Source: Dyella monticola
Lineage (GTDB): Bacteria; Pseudomonadota; Gammaproteobacteria; Xanthomonadales; Rhodanobacteraceae
Length of the DNA: 64,000 nucleotides
Assembly: GCF_003363155.1 (NCBI RefSeq)
Contig: NZ_QRBE01000001.1
Coordinates: 737,325 to 801,324, forward strand
Reading direction: 5' to 3'
Part shown: positions 35,724 through 45,896 of the stretch, in pieces
Layout of the letters: each line of letters begins with the position of its first letter
How positions within the stretch are numbered: the first letter of the stretch is position 1
The notes under the pieces: model-generated
Told to the model about the DNA's origin: nothing
Databases searched by the model: none
What the model saw: only the letters and a program-made list of their open reading frames with translations
Made by a program: the position numbers and the translations under genes

Positions 35724-35927
35724 TGCTCTACCTTTTCCTTCGGGGGATGGCTGCCGAGCATACCGTAATGCGTCTGGCAAGCCGATTACGAAGGTTCCGA
35801 CCGCCTCCTGTCGGCGGTCATTGGACAGACAGCCAGGGTAGCCTCCGCGTAAAATTACGCGGAGCATCTTAAAGTCAGGTATTCGCGTGAATCTTTACCT
35901 CTCCGACAAGACGGCCGGTGGTCGTCG

Positions 35928-36713
35928 ATGAGCGGCATTGCCTATCCCAGCGAGCGCTTCGAGGGCGTCGAACGACTGTACGGCGCCGGTAGCGTTGCGC
36001 AATTGGCACAGAAACACGTTTGCGTGATCGGCATCGGCGGCGTCGGCTCCTGGGCGGCCGAGGCGCTGGCACGCAGTGGTGTGGGTCGACTGACGCTGAT
36101 CGATGCCGATGAAGTGTGCGTATCCAATACCAACCGGCAGCTGCACGCATTGGATGGCGAATACGGCAAGCCCAAGGTAGGTGTCATCGCAGCGCGCGCG
36201 CATGCGATCAATCCCGCCATTCGCCTGGAGGCGGTCGAGCGTTTCCTCACACCGGCCACGCTGGACGAACTGCTCGACCGCGGTTACGACGTGGTGCTGG
36301 ATGCCTGCGATGCCTTTCGCGTGAAGCTGGAGGCCATCGCCTGGTGCCGCAGGCGCAAGTTGCCGATGGTGACGGTCGGCTCGGCGGGTGGGCGCACCGA
36401 TCCCACGCAGGTGCGGGTCCGTGATCTGTCGCGCACCGAGCACGACGCGATGTTTAGTCTGATCCGCAAGAAGCTCCGTCAGGACTTCGGTTTTCCGCGC
36501 AACCCTGATCGCTACTTTGGCGTCTCGGCGGTGTATTCGCTGCAGAACGTGCAGTACCCGCAGCCGGACGGCACTGTGTGTGGCACGCGGCCGCCCGGCG
36601 GGGATTCGCTGAATCTTGCTTGCGGCGGCGGCTTGGGCGCCGCCACGCACGTCACCGGTGCGTTTGCGTTTGCGGCGGTGGGGAAGGTGATGGAGAAACT
36701 CCTGGAGCGCTAA
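35928..36713 (+). CDS. tcdA: tRNA threonylcarbamoyladenosine dehydratase TcdA
   Basis: A 261-residue ThiF/E1-like protein with VIGIGGVGSWAAEALARSGVG (nucleotide-binding loop at 34-40), LIDADEVCVSNTNRQLHA, DACDAFRVKLEAIAWC and the C-terminal TRPPGGDSLNLACGGGLGAATHVTG, which distinguishes TcdA from MoeB/ThiF. It cyclises t6A37 of tRNAs to ct6A using ATP. It is a single gene. Confidence 0.94.
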   Translation: MSGIAYPSERFEGVERLYGAGSVAQLAQKHVCVIGIGGVGSWAAEALARSGVGRLTLIDADEVCVSNTNRQLHALDGEYGKPKVGVIAARAHAINPAIRLEAVERFLTPATLDELLDRGYDVVLDACDAFRVKLEAIAWCRRRKLPMVTVGSAGGRTDPTQVRVRDLSRTEHDAMFSLIRKKLRQDFGFPRNPDRYFGVSAVYSLQNVQYPQPDGTVCGTRPPGGDSLNLACGGGLGAATHVTGAFAFAAVGKVMEKLLER

Positions 36714-36794
36714 CGCTCGTGCGTTCTCTCCACGCAGAAAGAGAACGCCCGCGGGCCGTTACCATCCCATGCCATTACCAACCAACCCCTGTCT

Positions 36795-37535
36795 TTACCA
36801 ACCCATGTAGTGACCGCCATTGATCGCCAGGTTGGCGCCGGTGATCCAGCTGGCATCTTCCGTGGTAAAGAACGCAACGGCGTGCGCGATTTCCTCCGGC
36901 TTGCCCAGACGTCCCACCGGGATCTGCGCGACGATCTTCTCGCGCACTTCCTCGGGTACGGCCATCACCATGTCGGTGGCCACATAGCCGGGCGAGACGG
37001 TGTTCACCGTGATGCCGAAGCGCGCGTTTTCCTGCGCCAGCGAAATGGTGAAGCCATGCATGCCGGCCTTCGCCGCGGCGTAGTTGGCTTGTCCGTACTG
37101 ACCCTTCTGGCCATTGATCGAGCTGATCTGCACGATGCGGCCCCACTTACGGGTACGCATGTCTTCGATCACCGGACGAGTCACATTGAAGCAGGCGTTG
37201 AGGTTGGTGTTCACCACATCCATCCACTGCTGATAGGTCATCTTGTGGAACGTGGTGTCGCGAGTGATGCCGGCGTTGTTGACGAGGATATCCACCGGAC
37301 CGACTTTTTGATGGACCGCGTGAATCATGTTTTGGCAGGAGGTGGGGTCGGCAACATCTCCGTGCACCAGGGTGATCGCGAGGCCGTCCTGTTCCATGGC
37401 CTTGCGCCATGCGTCAGCCTTCGCCTCGTCACGATAATTTGTGACAACTTTGTGTCCCTGCTTGGCCAGGTAGCGCACGATTGCAGTACCAATGCCACCG
37501 GTGCCGCCCGTAACCAATGCCGTACGCTGTGTCAT
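36795..37535 (-). CDS. phbB: Acetoacetyl-CoA reductase (SDR family)
   Basis: A 246-residue short-chain dehydrogenase with LVTGGTGGIGTAIVRYL (cofactor loop), DILVNNAGITRDTTFHKM, and active-site Ser and YAAAKAG (Tyr/Lys). ISSINGQKGQYGQANYAAAKAGMHGF and ASWITGANLAINGGHYM are typical of PhbB rather than FabG. It makes (R)-3-hydroxybutyryl-CoA for polyhydroxyalkanoate. No phaA or phaC lies nearby. Confidence 0.9.
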   Translation of the reverse strand: MTQRTALVTGGTGGIGTAIVRYLAKQGHKVVTNYRDEAKADAWRKAMEQDGLAITLVHGDVADPTSCQNMIHAVHQKVGPVDILVNNAGITRDTTFHKMTYQQWMDVVNTNLNACFNVTRPVIEDMRTRKWGRIVQISSINGQKGQYGQANYAAAKAGMHGFTISLAQENARFGITVNTVSPGYVATDMVMAVPEEVREKIVAQIPVGRLGKPEEIAHAVAFFTTEDASWITGANLAINGGHYMGW

Positions 37536-37656
37536 GCCTGTCTCCTTGTCTACGTGGTAAGTCCCGTGCGGTGCACGCGAGCTTGATGAGGTTATACGCA
37601 GACATCATGAAGGCATAGCAGTTCTGAGCATCACGGTACGACTGCGCACCGGTTCG

Positions 37657-38541
37657 TTATACAAGGTTAAGCGGTACTGTGTCGCTGCAATGCGTCAAAC
37701 GATGGGGATCGAAGGAGGCCAGGGCGGCGTCGAGCAACTCGGATGGATGGATGGCCATTTCATCCGGCGTGATGCCGAGGAACGTCAGCGCGTGGCGAAG
37801 GCTGGGCATCGGGTCGTGCGGATTTATCTCGCGTGAGCCCTCGGACTTCGATAATTTGCGGCCTTCGCTGTCGAGCACCAATGGCAGATGTAGATAACGT
37901 GGCGTCGGCAAACCGAGGCAGCGCTGCAGCCAGATCTGCCGAGGGGTGGAATCCAGCAGGTCGCTGCCTCGCACGACCTGGGTGATGCCTTGCCAGGCAT
38001 CATCCACCACGCAGGCGAGCTGGTAGGAGTAGAAGCCTTCCACGCGGCGGATGACGAAATCACCCACAGCGTCACGCAAATCCTGCTGCTGGGGTCCCTG
38101 AAGCTCATCCACGAAGGCGATGGTTTCAGTGGGAACCCGGATGCGCCAAGCAGGCTCGCGGCTCGCATCTCGCGGCGCGATGCACTGTCCGCCATGATGC
38201 ATGCCGCCTGACGCCACCAAGTCGCTGCGGCTACACCAGCACGGGAACACCCGGTCCGCGTCCCGCAACTGTTCGAAGGCCGCGTCGTAGGCAGCGATGC
38301 GTGATGACTGCTGCACCACGGGTTCGTCTGCGATCAGGCCCAAGGCGGGCAACGCGCCGAGAATGGCCGCGGCGGAGCCGGGCACTTCACGGGGCGGATC
38401 GATGTCTTCCATCCGTAGCAACCATTGGCCACCAGCGTGCCGTGCGCACAGCCAGCTGCCCACGGCGGCAACCAGCGAACCGGGGTGAAGGAGGCCCGTG
38501 GGGGAGGGGGCGAAGCGTCCGCGATAGCTCATCGCGCCCAT
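37657..38541 (-). CDS. gluQ: Glutamyl-Q tRNA(Asp) synthetase
   Basis: A 294-residue class I synthetase fragment lacking an anticodon-binding domain, as in GluQ. RFAPSPTGLLHPGSLVAAV is the HIGH-type region, RMEDIDPPRE follows, FPCWCSR begins the zinc site, and RKLSKSEGSRE is the KMSKS loop. It charges queuosine-34 of tRNA-Asp with glutamate. A second ATG three codons downstream (38530-38532) is equally plausible. Confidence 0.94.
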   Translation of the reverse strand: MGAMSYRGRFAPSPTGLLHPGSLVAAVGSWLCARHAGGQWLLRMEDIDPPREVPGSAAAILGALPALGLIADEPVVQQSSRIAAYDAAFEQLRDADRVFPCWCSRSDLVASGGMHHGGQCIAPRDASREPAWRIRVPTETIAFVDELQGPQQQDLRDAVGDFVIRRVEGFYSYQLACVVDDAWQGITQVVRGSDLLDSTPRQIWLQRCLGLPTPRYLHLPLVLDSEGRKLSKSEGSREINPHDPMPSLRHALTFLGITPDEMAIHPSELLDAALASFDPHRLTHCSDTVPLNLV

Positions 38542-38663
38542 TTTACGGAAGCTGGCCGATAGCGGAGAGGGCAGCGCTTAACCCTTGAAAAACGGGCATT
38601 TCACCCGAATCTCCCTCCTCGATTACCATTGTTTTCTTTCGGAGTCACAAGCTAAGGACGACT

Positions 38664-39551
38664 ATGCGCCGCATTGCCCTTTTTCTTCTCACCAATATTG
38701 CCGTCCTGTTTCTGCTGAGCATCGTGTGCCACCTGTTCGGCATCGACCAGTGGGCGGCGATGCGCGGCTATGGCGGCATGACCGGCCTGCTCGTCTATGC
38801 GGCGGTCTTCGGCATGGGTGGTGCCTTCATCTCGCTGGCCATGTCCAAGTGGATGGCCAAGATGTCCACCGGCGCGCGAGTGATCGAGCAGCCGACGAAC
38901 GAAGGCGAGCGCTGGCTGATGGATACCGTGCGCCGCCATGCGCAGAACGCCGGCATCGGCATGCCGGAGGTTGCGATCTACGACGCTCCGGAAATGAATG
39001 CCTTCGCCACCGGCATGACCAAAAACAGCTCGATGGTGGCCGTGAGCACGGGTTTGCTGCAGCAGATGGATCGCGAGCAGGTTGCCGCCGTGCTCGGGCA
39101 CGAGATCGGCCACGTTGCCAACGGCGACATGGTGACGCTCACGTTGATCCAGGGTGTGCTCAACACGCTGGTGATTCTCGCCGCGCGCATCGTGGGCCGT
39201 CTGCTGGATAGCTGGCTGTCCGGCGGACGCGATCGTCAAGGTTACGGCATCGGGTATTTCGTATCGGTGATGGTGCTGCAGCTCGTGTTCGGCCTGTTCG
39301 CGTCGATGATCGTGATGGCGTTTTCGCGCTGGCGTGAATTCCGCGCCGACGCTGCGGGCGCAAAATTGGCCGGCCGCGGTTCGATGATTTCCGCCCTGCA
39401 GCGCCTGCAGCTCAACCATGGCGAAAGCACCTTGCCCAAGGCCATGGCTGCCTTCGGCATTTCCGGCCCGCTGGCCAATGGTCTGCAACGCCTCTTCATG
39501 AGCCATCCGCCGCTGGACGAGCGCATTGCCGCGCTGCAGAAGCAGGTGTGA
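38664..39551 (+). CDS. htpX: Membrane zinc protease HtpX
   Basis: A 295-residue protein with two N-terminal membrane helices, AVLGHEIGHVANGD (His146-Glu147-His150 zinc site), two more helices, and the third ligand in REFRADAAGA. MNAFATGMTKNSSMVAVSTGLL is the family block before the site. HtpX degrades damaged inner-membrane proteins. It stands 74 bases before htpG but is separated by a terminator-like hairpin. Confidence 0.95.
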   Translation: MRRIALFLLTNIAVLFLLSIVCHLFGIDQWAAMRGYGGMTGLLVYAAVFGMGGAFISLAMSKWMAKMSTGARVIEQPTNEGERWLMDTVRRHAQNAGIGMPEVAIYDAPEMNAFATGMTKNSSMVAVSTGLLQQMDREQVAAVLGHEIGHVANGDMVTLTLIQGVLNTLVILAARIVGRLLDSWLSGGRDRQGYGIGYFVSVMVLQLVFGLFASMIVMAFSRWREFRADAAGAKLAGRGSMISALQRLQLNHGESTLPKAMAAFGISGPLANGLQRLFMSHPPLDERIAALQKQV

Positions 39552-39564
39552 TGCTTTGACATGT

Positions 39565-39596
39565 CCCCTCTCCTGCCGGGGAGGGGTTGGTTTTTT
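39565..39596 (+). terminator. Hairpin with U-tract between htpX and htpG
   Basis: CCCCTCTCC (39565-39573), loop TGCC, GGGGAGGGG (39578-39586), then TTGG and TTTTTT. A similar C/T-rich palindrome follows htpG, so this may be a repeat that also ends transcription. Confidence 0.7.
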
Positions 39597-39625
39597 CTAT
39601 CCAACGGACTTTTTTCGACGACACC

Positions 39626-41494
39626 ATGACCACGACCGCCGAAACCCGCAAATTCGAAGCCGAAGTCGCCCAGGTGCTGCACCTGGTGACGCACTCCCTG
39701 TATTCGCACAAGGAAATCTTCCTGCGCGAACTGATCTCCAACGCATCGGACGCGTGCGACAAGCTGCGTTTCGAATCCATCGCCGAGCCTGACCTGCTTG
39801 CCGGCGATGCCGAGCTGCACATCGATGTGAGCTGGAATACCGAACAGCGCACCATCACCGTGCGCGACAACGGCGTCGGCATGAGCCGCGATGAAGTCGT
39901 CGCCAACATCGGCACCATCGCCAGCTCCGGTACGCGCCGTTTCCTGGAGGCGATGAGCAGCGAACAGAAGAGCGATGCACGGCTGATTGGTCAGTTCGGC
40001 GTGGGTTTCTACTCCGCCTTCGTGGTTGCCGACAAAGTCACTGTATTCAGCCGTCGTGCGGGCCTGCCGGCCAGCGAGGGCGTGAAGTGGGAGAGCGATG
40101 GCAAGGGCGAATACTCGCTTGAGCAGGTGGAACTTCCCGAGCGCGGCACCGCGATCGTGCTGCACCTGAAAGCCGATGAGGGCGATTTCCTCAAGCGTTG
40201 GGAGCTGCGTTCACTGATTACACGCTATTCCGATCATGTCGCCTTTCCTATCCGCATGCCGGTGGAGAAGGATGACAAGCCCTCCGACGAATGGGAAACC
40301 GTCAACGCGGCCTCCGCGCTGTGGACCAAGCCCAAGAGTGAAATCAGCGACGAGGAATACCAGAGCTTTTACAAATCCCTCGGCCACGATTTCAACGATG
40401 CGCTTGCCTGGACGCACAATCGCGTCGAAGGCAATCAAAGCTACATCACACTGCTGTACCTTCCTGCGCAACCGCCGTTCGAGTTGATGATGGGCGGGCG
40501 CGACGAGCGCAAGGGGCTCAGGCTTTACATCAAGCGCGTCTTCATCATGGATGCGGCCGAGGAACTGTTGCCCAACTACCTGCGCTTCGTGCGCGGCGTG
40601 GTGGATGCGGACGATCTGCCGCTCAATGTGAGCCGTGAAATCCTGCAGCAGAACCGCCAGCTTGAGCGTATCCGCGCGGCGTGCGTCAAGCGCGTGCTGG
40701 ATCTGATCGAAAAGCTCGCCAAGGATGAGCCCGAGAAATTCCAGACCTTCTACAAGGCCTTCGGCAATACGCTCAAGGAAGGCATCGTGGAAGATCACGC
40801 CAACCGTGAGCGCATCGCCAAGCTGCTGCGCTTCGCCTCCACCAAGGGCGAGGGCAATGCGCAGGCCGTGTCGCTGGACGATTACATTAGCCGCATGCCG
40901 GTAAGCCAGGACACCGTCTGGTACATCACGGCCGATAGCCACGCGGCGGCCGCAGGCAGTCCGCAATTGGAAGCTTTCAAAGCCAAGGGCATTGAAGTGC
41001 TGCTGATGTCCGATCGCATCGACGAATGGATGCTCGGCAGCTTGAACGAATACGCAGGCAAGAAGCTGCGCAACGTCGCCAAAGGCGAGTTCCCGCTGGA
41101 CGAGGAAGCCAAGAAGCAGCAGGAAGAAGCGAGCAAGGCGGCCGAGCCGTTGTTGAAAAAGCTCAAGGATTTGCTCGGCGATCGCGTGAGCGATGTGAAG
41201 GTATCCGCGCGCCTGACCGATTCACCGTCATGCCTGGCGCTATCCGATTACGAGATGGCCCCGCACCTCGCGCGCCTGATGCGTGAAGCCGGCCATGAGA
41301 TGCCCACAAGCAAGCCCACGCTGGAGATCAACCCGCAGCACGCGCTGCTCAAGCGCGTGGAAGCGCAGACCGACGAGGCCAAGTCCAGGGATCTCGCCAA
41401 TTTGCTGCTCGAGCAGGCGGAAATCGCCGCTGGCGCGCCGTTGCTGGACCCGGCTGCATTCGTTCAGCGCCTGAACCGCGTGTTGTTGGGTTGA
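39626..41494 (+). CDS. htpG: Chaperone HtpG (Hsp90)
   Basis: A 622-residue Hsp90 from ATG 39626, which starts directly before TTTAETRKFEAEV-like sequence; the frame from 39587 would translate the terminator. LRELISNASDACDKLR, DNGVGM, GTIASSGT and GQFGVGFYSAF are the ATP-site motifs, and the middle domain has NVSREILQ. The C-terminal dimer domain is complete. Confidence 0.96.
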   Translation: MTTTAETRKFEAEVAQVLHLVTHSLYSHKEIFLRELISNASDACDKLRFESIAEPDLLAGDAELHIDVSWNTEQRTITVRDNGVGMSRDEVVANIGTIASSGTRRFLEAMSSEQKSDARLIGQFGVGFYSAFVVADKVTVFSRRAGLPASEGVKWESDGKGEYSLEQVELPERGTAIVLHLKADEGDFLKRWELRSLITRYSDHVAFPIRMPVEKDDKPSDEWETVNAASALWTKPKSEISDEEYQSFYKSLGHDFNDALAWTHNRVEGNQSYITLLYLPAQPPFELMMGGRDERKGLRLYIKRVFIMDAAEELLPNYLRFVRGVVDADDLPLNVSREILQQNRQLERIRAACVKRVLDLIEKLAKDEPEKFQTFYKAFGNTLKEGIVEDHANRERIAKLLRFASTKGEGNAQAVSLDDYISRMPVSQDTVWYITADSHAAAAGSPQLEAFKAKGIEVLLMSDRIDEWMLGSLNEYAGKKLRNVAKGEFPLDEEAKKQQEEASKAAEPLLKKLKDLLGDRVSDVKVSARLTDSPSCLALSDYEMAPHLARLMREAGHEMPTSKPTLEINPQHALLKRVEAQTDEAKSRDLANLLLEQAEIAAGAPLLDPAAFVQRLNRVLLG

Positions 41495-41504
41495 TGACGA
41501 TCCA

Positions 41505-41530
41505 CCCCCTCTCTCCAGCGGGAGAGGGGG
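41505..41530. terminator. Hairpin between htpG and the convergent TRIC-family gene
   Basis: CCCCCTCTC (41505-41513) pairs with GAGAGGGGG (41522-41530), extended by one or two pairs inward. There is no U-tract. It resembles the hairpin at 39565 and serves two convergent genes. Confidence 0.55.
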
Positions 41531-41533
41531 GCA

Positions 41534-42151
41534 TTATGGTTGGGTGGTAATAAAGCGAAGATGCGGCAGATGCACGCCCCACACCACTGCCAGTAAACGC
41601 ATCAAAAGTACCGCCATCACGCCTGCACTCACCGCTGCGTTCCGCGGCAGACCAAGCTTCTGTAACACCACATACACCACGATGCCCACCATCGCGGCTG
41701 TCGCATAAAGATCCTGGCGCAAGATCAGCGGTATGCGCGCACTCATCACATCGCGCAGCATGCCGCCGGCGGTGCCGGTCATCGTTCCCATCAGCACCAC
41801 GATCAACCAAGACAAGCCCGCGGCTTCGGCAATCTGCGCGCCGCTGATCGCAAACAGTGCGAGGCCCAGGGCGTCGGCAATCAGCAAGCTGTTGCCGGGC
41901 GGTGGGAAGAATGCGAGATAGAGCATGGTCAACGCGGCGGCGACAATGATCACCAGTAAATAACGCGCATCGCGTATCCAGAAGATGGGATGGCGATTGA
42001 GCAGCACGTCGCGTAGCGTTCCGCCGCCGATGGCGGTCACTGCTGCCAGCGCCAAGCCGCCGAGCAGATCCATGCCTGCGCTCGCGGCCACCAGCACGCC
42101 GCTGATGGCAAATACGGCGACCCCGATCAAATCCAATAAATAAAGCAGCAT
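41534..42151 (-). CDS. TRIC/UPF0126 family membrane channel-like protein
   Basis: A 205-residue protein with seven hydrophobic helices in two repeats: LDLIGVAVFAISGVLVA with AIGGGTLRDVLL, and DALGLALFAISGAQIA with GTAGGMLRDVM. The paired GGGxxRD motifs define the bacterial trimeric intracellular cation (TRIC) channel family, including YadS/YicG. Prokaryotic TRIC proteins conduct potassium-type cations. The physiological role is uncertain. Confidence 0.9.
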   Translation of the reverse strand: MLLYLLDLIGVAVFAISGVLVAASAGMDLLGGLALAAVTAIGGGTLRDVLLNRHPIFWIRDARYLLVIIVAAALTMLYLAFFPPPGNSLLIADALGLALFAISGAQIAEAAGLSWLIVVLMGTMTGTAGGMLRDVMSARIPLILRQDLYATAAMVGIVVYVVLQKLGLPRNAAVSAGVMAVLLMRLLAVVWGVHLPHLRFITTQP

Positions 42152-42248
42152 GGATACTCCTCCTGGACGATCCTGATCAGGCTTGTGTCAGCAAGCCAGC
42201 GTTCCCACCTAAACTGTTTCCCCTTGGGTTTGGCCCGATCATGCCACG

Positions 42249-42653
42249 ATGAAACATCCACCTCACGAAGCACCCACCGAAGTACGCGCCGATGTCTGGC
42301 TATGGGCCGCGCGCATGTACAAAACGCGCAGCCTCGCCAAGCAGGCCATCGATGGTGGCAAGGTGGATGTGAACGGTGGTGGCTGCAAACCGTCCAAGGC
42401 TGTGCACATCGGTGACAGGGTGCGCCTGACCCGTGGCGAGGAGCGGTTGGAACTGGAAATCCTGGCACTTTCCGAGCAGCGCGGGCCGGCGAGCCTGGCG
42501 CAGGCGCTTTATCGGGAAACCGAGTCGAGCCGGCTCGCCCGCGAGCAGGCGCGTGAGCAGCGCCGGTTGAGCGGCTCAGGGCTTAATCGTCCGCCCACCC
42601 GTCCAAACAAGCATGAACGTCGGGAATTGCGACGGCTTAAAGACTTTCCCTGA
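42249..42653 (+). CDS. hslR: Ribosome-associated heat-shock protein Hsp15
   Basis: A 134-residue S4-domain protein: VRADVWLWAARMYKTRSLAKQAIDGGKVDVNG is the alpha-L RNA-binding motif, and the basic C-terminus (RPPTRPNKHERRELRRLKDF) is typical. Hsp15 rescues 50S subunits carrying a stalled nascent chain after heat shock. Confidence 0.92.
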   Translation: MKHPPHEAPTEVRADVWLWAARMYKTRSLAKQAIDGGKVDVNGGGCKPSKAVHIGDRVRLTRGEERLELEILALSEQRGPASLAQALYRETESSRLAREQAREQRRLSGSGLNRPPTRPNKHERRELRRLKDFP

Positions 42654-42705
42654 GCAGCACATCTCAGAAATCCGTGCATATCTGCGTGACTATTCTCCCA
42701 AAGCA

Positions 42706-42726
42706 GGCAACCCGAAAGAGGTTGCC
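42706..42726 (+). terminator. Hairpin between hslR and the response regulator gene
   Basis: GGCAACC (42706-42712) and GGTTGCC (42720-42726) around a seven-base loop, 53 bases after the hslR stop. There is no clear U-tract, so strength is uncertain. Confidence 0.4.
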
Positions 42727-42752
42727 GCTTACCAGGATTCACGGGGGTGAGG

Positions 42753-43307
42753 ATGAACGGGATCGATTTCTTCAAACGGCTGCTTGGCAGCCCTGCATCG
42801 GGCGCTGATCAACACGGTCGCCTGCTGCAGGCGGCATCCAGTATGCGAACGCTGGTGGTCGACGATTCCCCGACCATTCGCGCTGTGCTCGGCAAGATGC
42901 TCGGGCAGGAAGGCTATGTGGTGCAGAAGGCGGCCGATGGCGAAAGCGCGCTGGAGCTTGCCAAGGCCGAACAGCCTGAGCTGATTTTTCTCGACATCGT
43001 GCTACCGGGCGTCAATGGCTTTCATGTGCTACGCACGCTACGCCACGATCCGCTGACCCAACACATTCCGATCGTGATGATCAGCGGCAACCAGCAGGCC
43101 ACCGAGCAATTTTACGTGCAACGTTTTGGTGCGGACGATTTCATCAAGAAGCCGTTTGGTCAACGCGATGTACAGCGCGCGATCGATCAATTGGTTCGGG
43201 CCGGACGCTTGCCCGCGCGTGTGCCTGCACCCGTCGTGGCTGCACCTGAGGTGGTGGTTACACCGTACGAGGAAATCCGCAGCACGCTCTCCGGCATGGC
43301 TGCCTGA
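42753..43307 (+). CDS. Single-domain response regulator (PilG/PilH-like)
   Basis: A 184-residue protein with GGGGGTGAGG before ATG 42753. The receiver domain (about 31-150) has acidic Asp37/Asp38, phosphoacceptor Asp81 in IFLDIVLPG, and Lys133 in FIKKPFG. ISGNQQATEQFYVQRFGADDFIKKPF is typical of PilG/PilH-type receivers of twitching motility. A 30-residue N-terminal extension (NGIDFFKRLLG) and a 35-residue Pro/Val-rich tail flank it, with no output domain. It acts through protein contact. No pil genes are nearby. Confidence 0.85.
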   Translation: MNGIDFFKRLLGSPASGADQHGRLLQAASSMRTLVVDDSPTIRAVLGKMLGQEGYVVQKAADGESALELAKAEQPELIFLDIVLPGVNGFHVLRTLRHDPLTQHIPIVMISGNQQATEQFYVQRFGADDFIKKPFGQRDVQRAIDQLVRAGRLPARVPAPVVAAPEVVVTPYEEIRSTLSGMAA

Positions 43308-43343
43308 TCCGCATTTTCCAGAACGCGTTACGGCTTCAAACGG

Positions 43344-43380
43344 AAACGCCGCAGTGTGGGGGCACTGCGGCGTTTATTTT
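43344..43380. terminator. Bidirectional terminator between the response regulator and katG
   Basis: AAACGCCGCAGTG (43344-43356) and CACTGCGGCGTTT (43363-43375) form a perfect 13-bp stem followed by ATTTT, and the A-run gives a U-tract on the minus strand too. Confidence 0.9.
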
Positions 43381-43399
43381 GTTGTCTTCTGCGCAGAGT

Positions 43400-45691
<2,292 letters not shown>

Positions 45692-45693
45692 TC

Positions 45694-45759
45694 AATGTAC
45701 GCCCGCATGTTTCTGCCGTGAATTGAATTGTCTCGATCCTTTCCATAGGTATGAGCTAT
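45694..45759 (-). promoter_or_regulatory. Candidate OxyR box and promoter of katG
   Basis: On the minus strand, ATAG-CTCATAC-CTAT-GGAAAGG-ATCG (45738-45759 region) matches three elements of the OxyR pattern ATAG-N7-CTAT-N7-ATAG-N7-CTAT. It is followed by TTCACG (45717-45722), a 17-base spacer and TACATT (45694-45699), a plausible -35/-10. The arrangement, OxyR site just upstream of -35, is that of activated OxyR promoters. The fourth element is weak. Confidence 0.5.
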
Positions 45760-45896
45760 GGATCAAGAGGCTGTCGCAGTGGCGAAGTCCGAACTCAGTG
45801 TCTTTCGCACGTGCGCCAAGCAGGGTCGCCGGACGCCAGCTTTCGACGGGGTGATGGATTGGCAATGCGCAATTAAAAGAAAATTAAAGCGTCGCT

